A stretch of 42,748 nt of DNA from Candidatus Wildermuthbacteria bacterium (lineage in GTDB: Bacteria; Patescibacteriota; Minisyncoccia; Minisyncoccales; UBA10102): the NCBI GenBank assembly GCA_016181405.1, contig JACOZJ010000003.1, forward strand, positions 1 through 42,748, given 5' to 3'. The first letter of the stretch is position 1. Every line of letters begins with the position of its first letter. The notes under the pieces were generated by a model. That model was not told where the DNA came from. It did not search any database and worked only from the letters and a program-made list of their open reading frames with translations. Position numbers and translations under genes: made by a program. This document shows, in pieces, positions 42,123-42,748 of the stretch.

Positions 42123-42748
42123 ATGGCGAAGGAAAAAGGGAAAGTTTTTGTGGGAATGTCGGGCGGGGTGGATTCGAGCGTTGCCGCGGCCTTGCTCAAA
42201 AAGGCTGGTTTTAATGTTGTTGGAATTTATATGAAATGCTGGTCCGCTGAATTGAGTCCATCCTGCACAGCAAACGACGACGAAAGAATGGCGCGGCTCG
42301 CGGCCAGCCATTTGGGTATTCCATTCTATGTCTGGAATTTTATTGATGAGTACAAAAAGCGAGTGGTTGATTACATGATTGAGGGGTACCGAAACGGAGT
42401 TACGCCGAATCCCGACATGATGTGCAACAAGGAAATAAAGTTTGGTTTGTTTTTTGACAAGGCAATGGCGCTCGGGGCAGATTATGTGGCAACCGGGCAT
42501 TATGCTCGCATCCAGCACGTGAGAAATATTTCTTCCGCTTCGTCCGCCAAACCTCCTCTCGAAAAAGCCCGCCCTTTACTGCTTACCGGCAAAGATTCAA
42601 ATAAAGACCAGTCATACTTTTTGGCGTTTATAAAAGCTGAAGTTTTAGACCGAGTATTATTTCCCATTGGCAATTATACCAAGCCCGAGGTGCGGGAGAT
42701 GGCTCGGAAATTCGGTTTGCCGAACGCGGAGCGCAAAGACAGTCAGGG
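42123..42748 (+). CDS. mnmA: tRNA-specific 2-thiouridylase MnmA (truncated by window end)
   Basis: Read manually (no stop in window): MAKEKGKVFVGMSGGVDSSVAAALLKKAGFNVVGIYMKCW...TPNPDMMCNKEIKFGLFFDKAMALGADYVATGHYARI...GKDSNKDQSYFLAFI. Confidence 0.95.
   Translation, partial: MAKEKGKVFVGMSGGVDSSVAAALLKKAGFNVVGIYMKCWSAELSPSCTANDDERMARLAASHLGIPFYVWNFIDEYKKRVVDYMIEGYRNGVTPNPDMMCNKEIKFGLFFDKAMALGADYVATGHYARIQHVRNISSASSAKPPLEKARPLLLTGKDSNKDQSYFLAFIKAEVLDRVLFPIGNYTKPEVREMARKFGLPNAERKDSQ

Noticed and set aside
1-42748. CRISPR array, transposase or integrase, rRNA genes
   Set aside because: No regularly spaced repeat array, no DDE/tyrosine-recombinase ORF and no rRNA were recognised on either strand.

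Overview
The window is most consistent with a Candidate Phyla Radiation / Patescibacteria (probably Parcubacteria-like) chromosome. Supporting signs are a compact S12-S7-EF-G-EF-Tu-S10...L15-SecY-Adk-Map block (18976-35100) with no uL30 gene between S5 and L15, ribosomal genes mostly lacking Shine-Dalgarno (SD) sequences, a DUF5667-type protein beside an ECF-like sigma factor, and the standard code with TGA used as stop. The most interesting region is 1.9-16.7 kb. It holds an apparent TasA/SipW-like surface-protein locus: a Ser/His (SipW/ER-type) signal peptidase, three paralogous secreted proteins with a common N-terminal head but different C-terminal modules (VWA, beta-helix, GFWKHW-type), a membrane-anchored companion, a giant lamin-tail protein, an SdrD-repeat wall protein, and a neighbouring ECF sigma/DUF5667 pair. 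Two of the paralogues are preceded by long structured leaders sharing a sequence motif. Other observations are GC-rich palindromic elements placed in-frame inside several genes (including S10 and L23), a tRNA-Pro(GGG) with a duplicated and decayed 5' half that sits directly against corA, recurrent leaderless-type promoters, N-terminally truncated S7 and L2, a Phd-like antitoxin domain between fusA and tuf, and an SD-rich accessory patch at 39-42 kb. All family calls come from reading the sequence by eye; no database searches were run.
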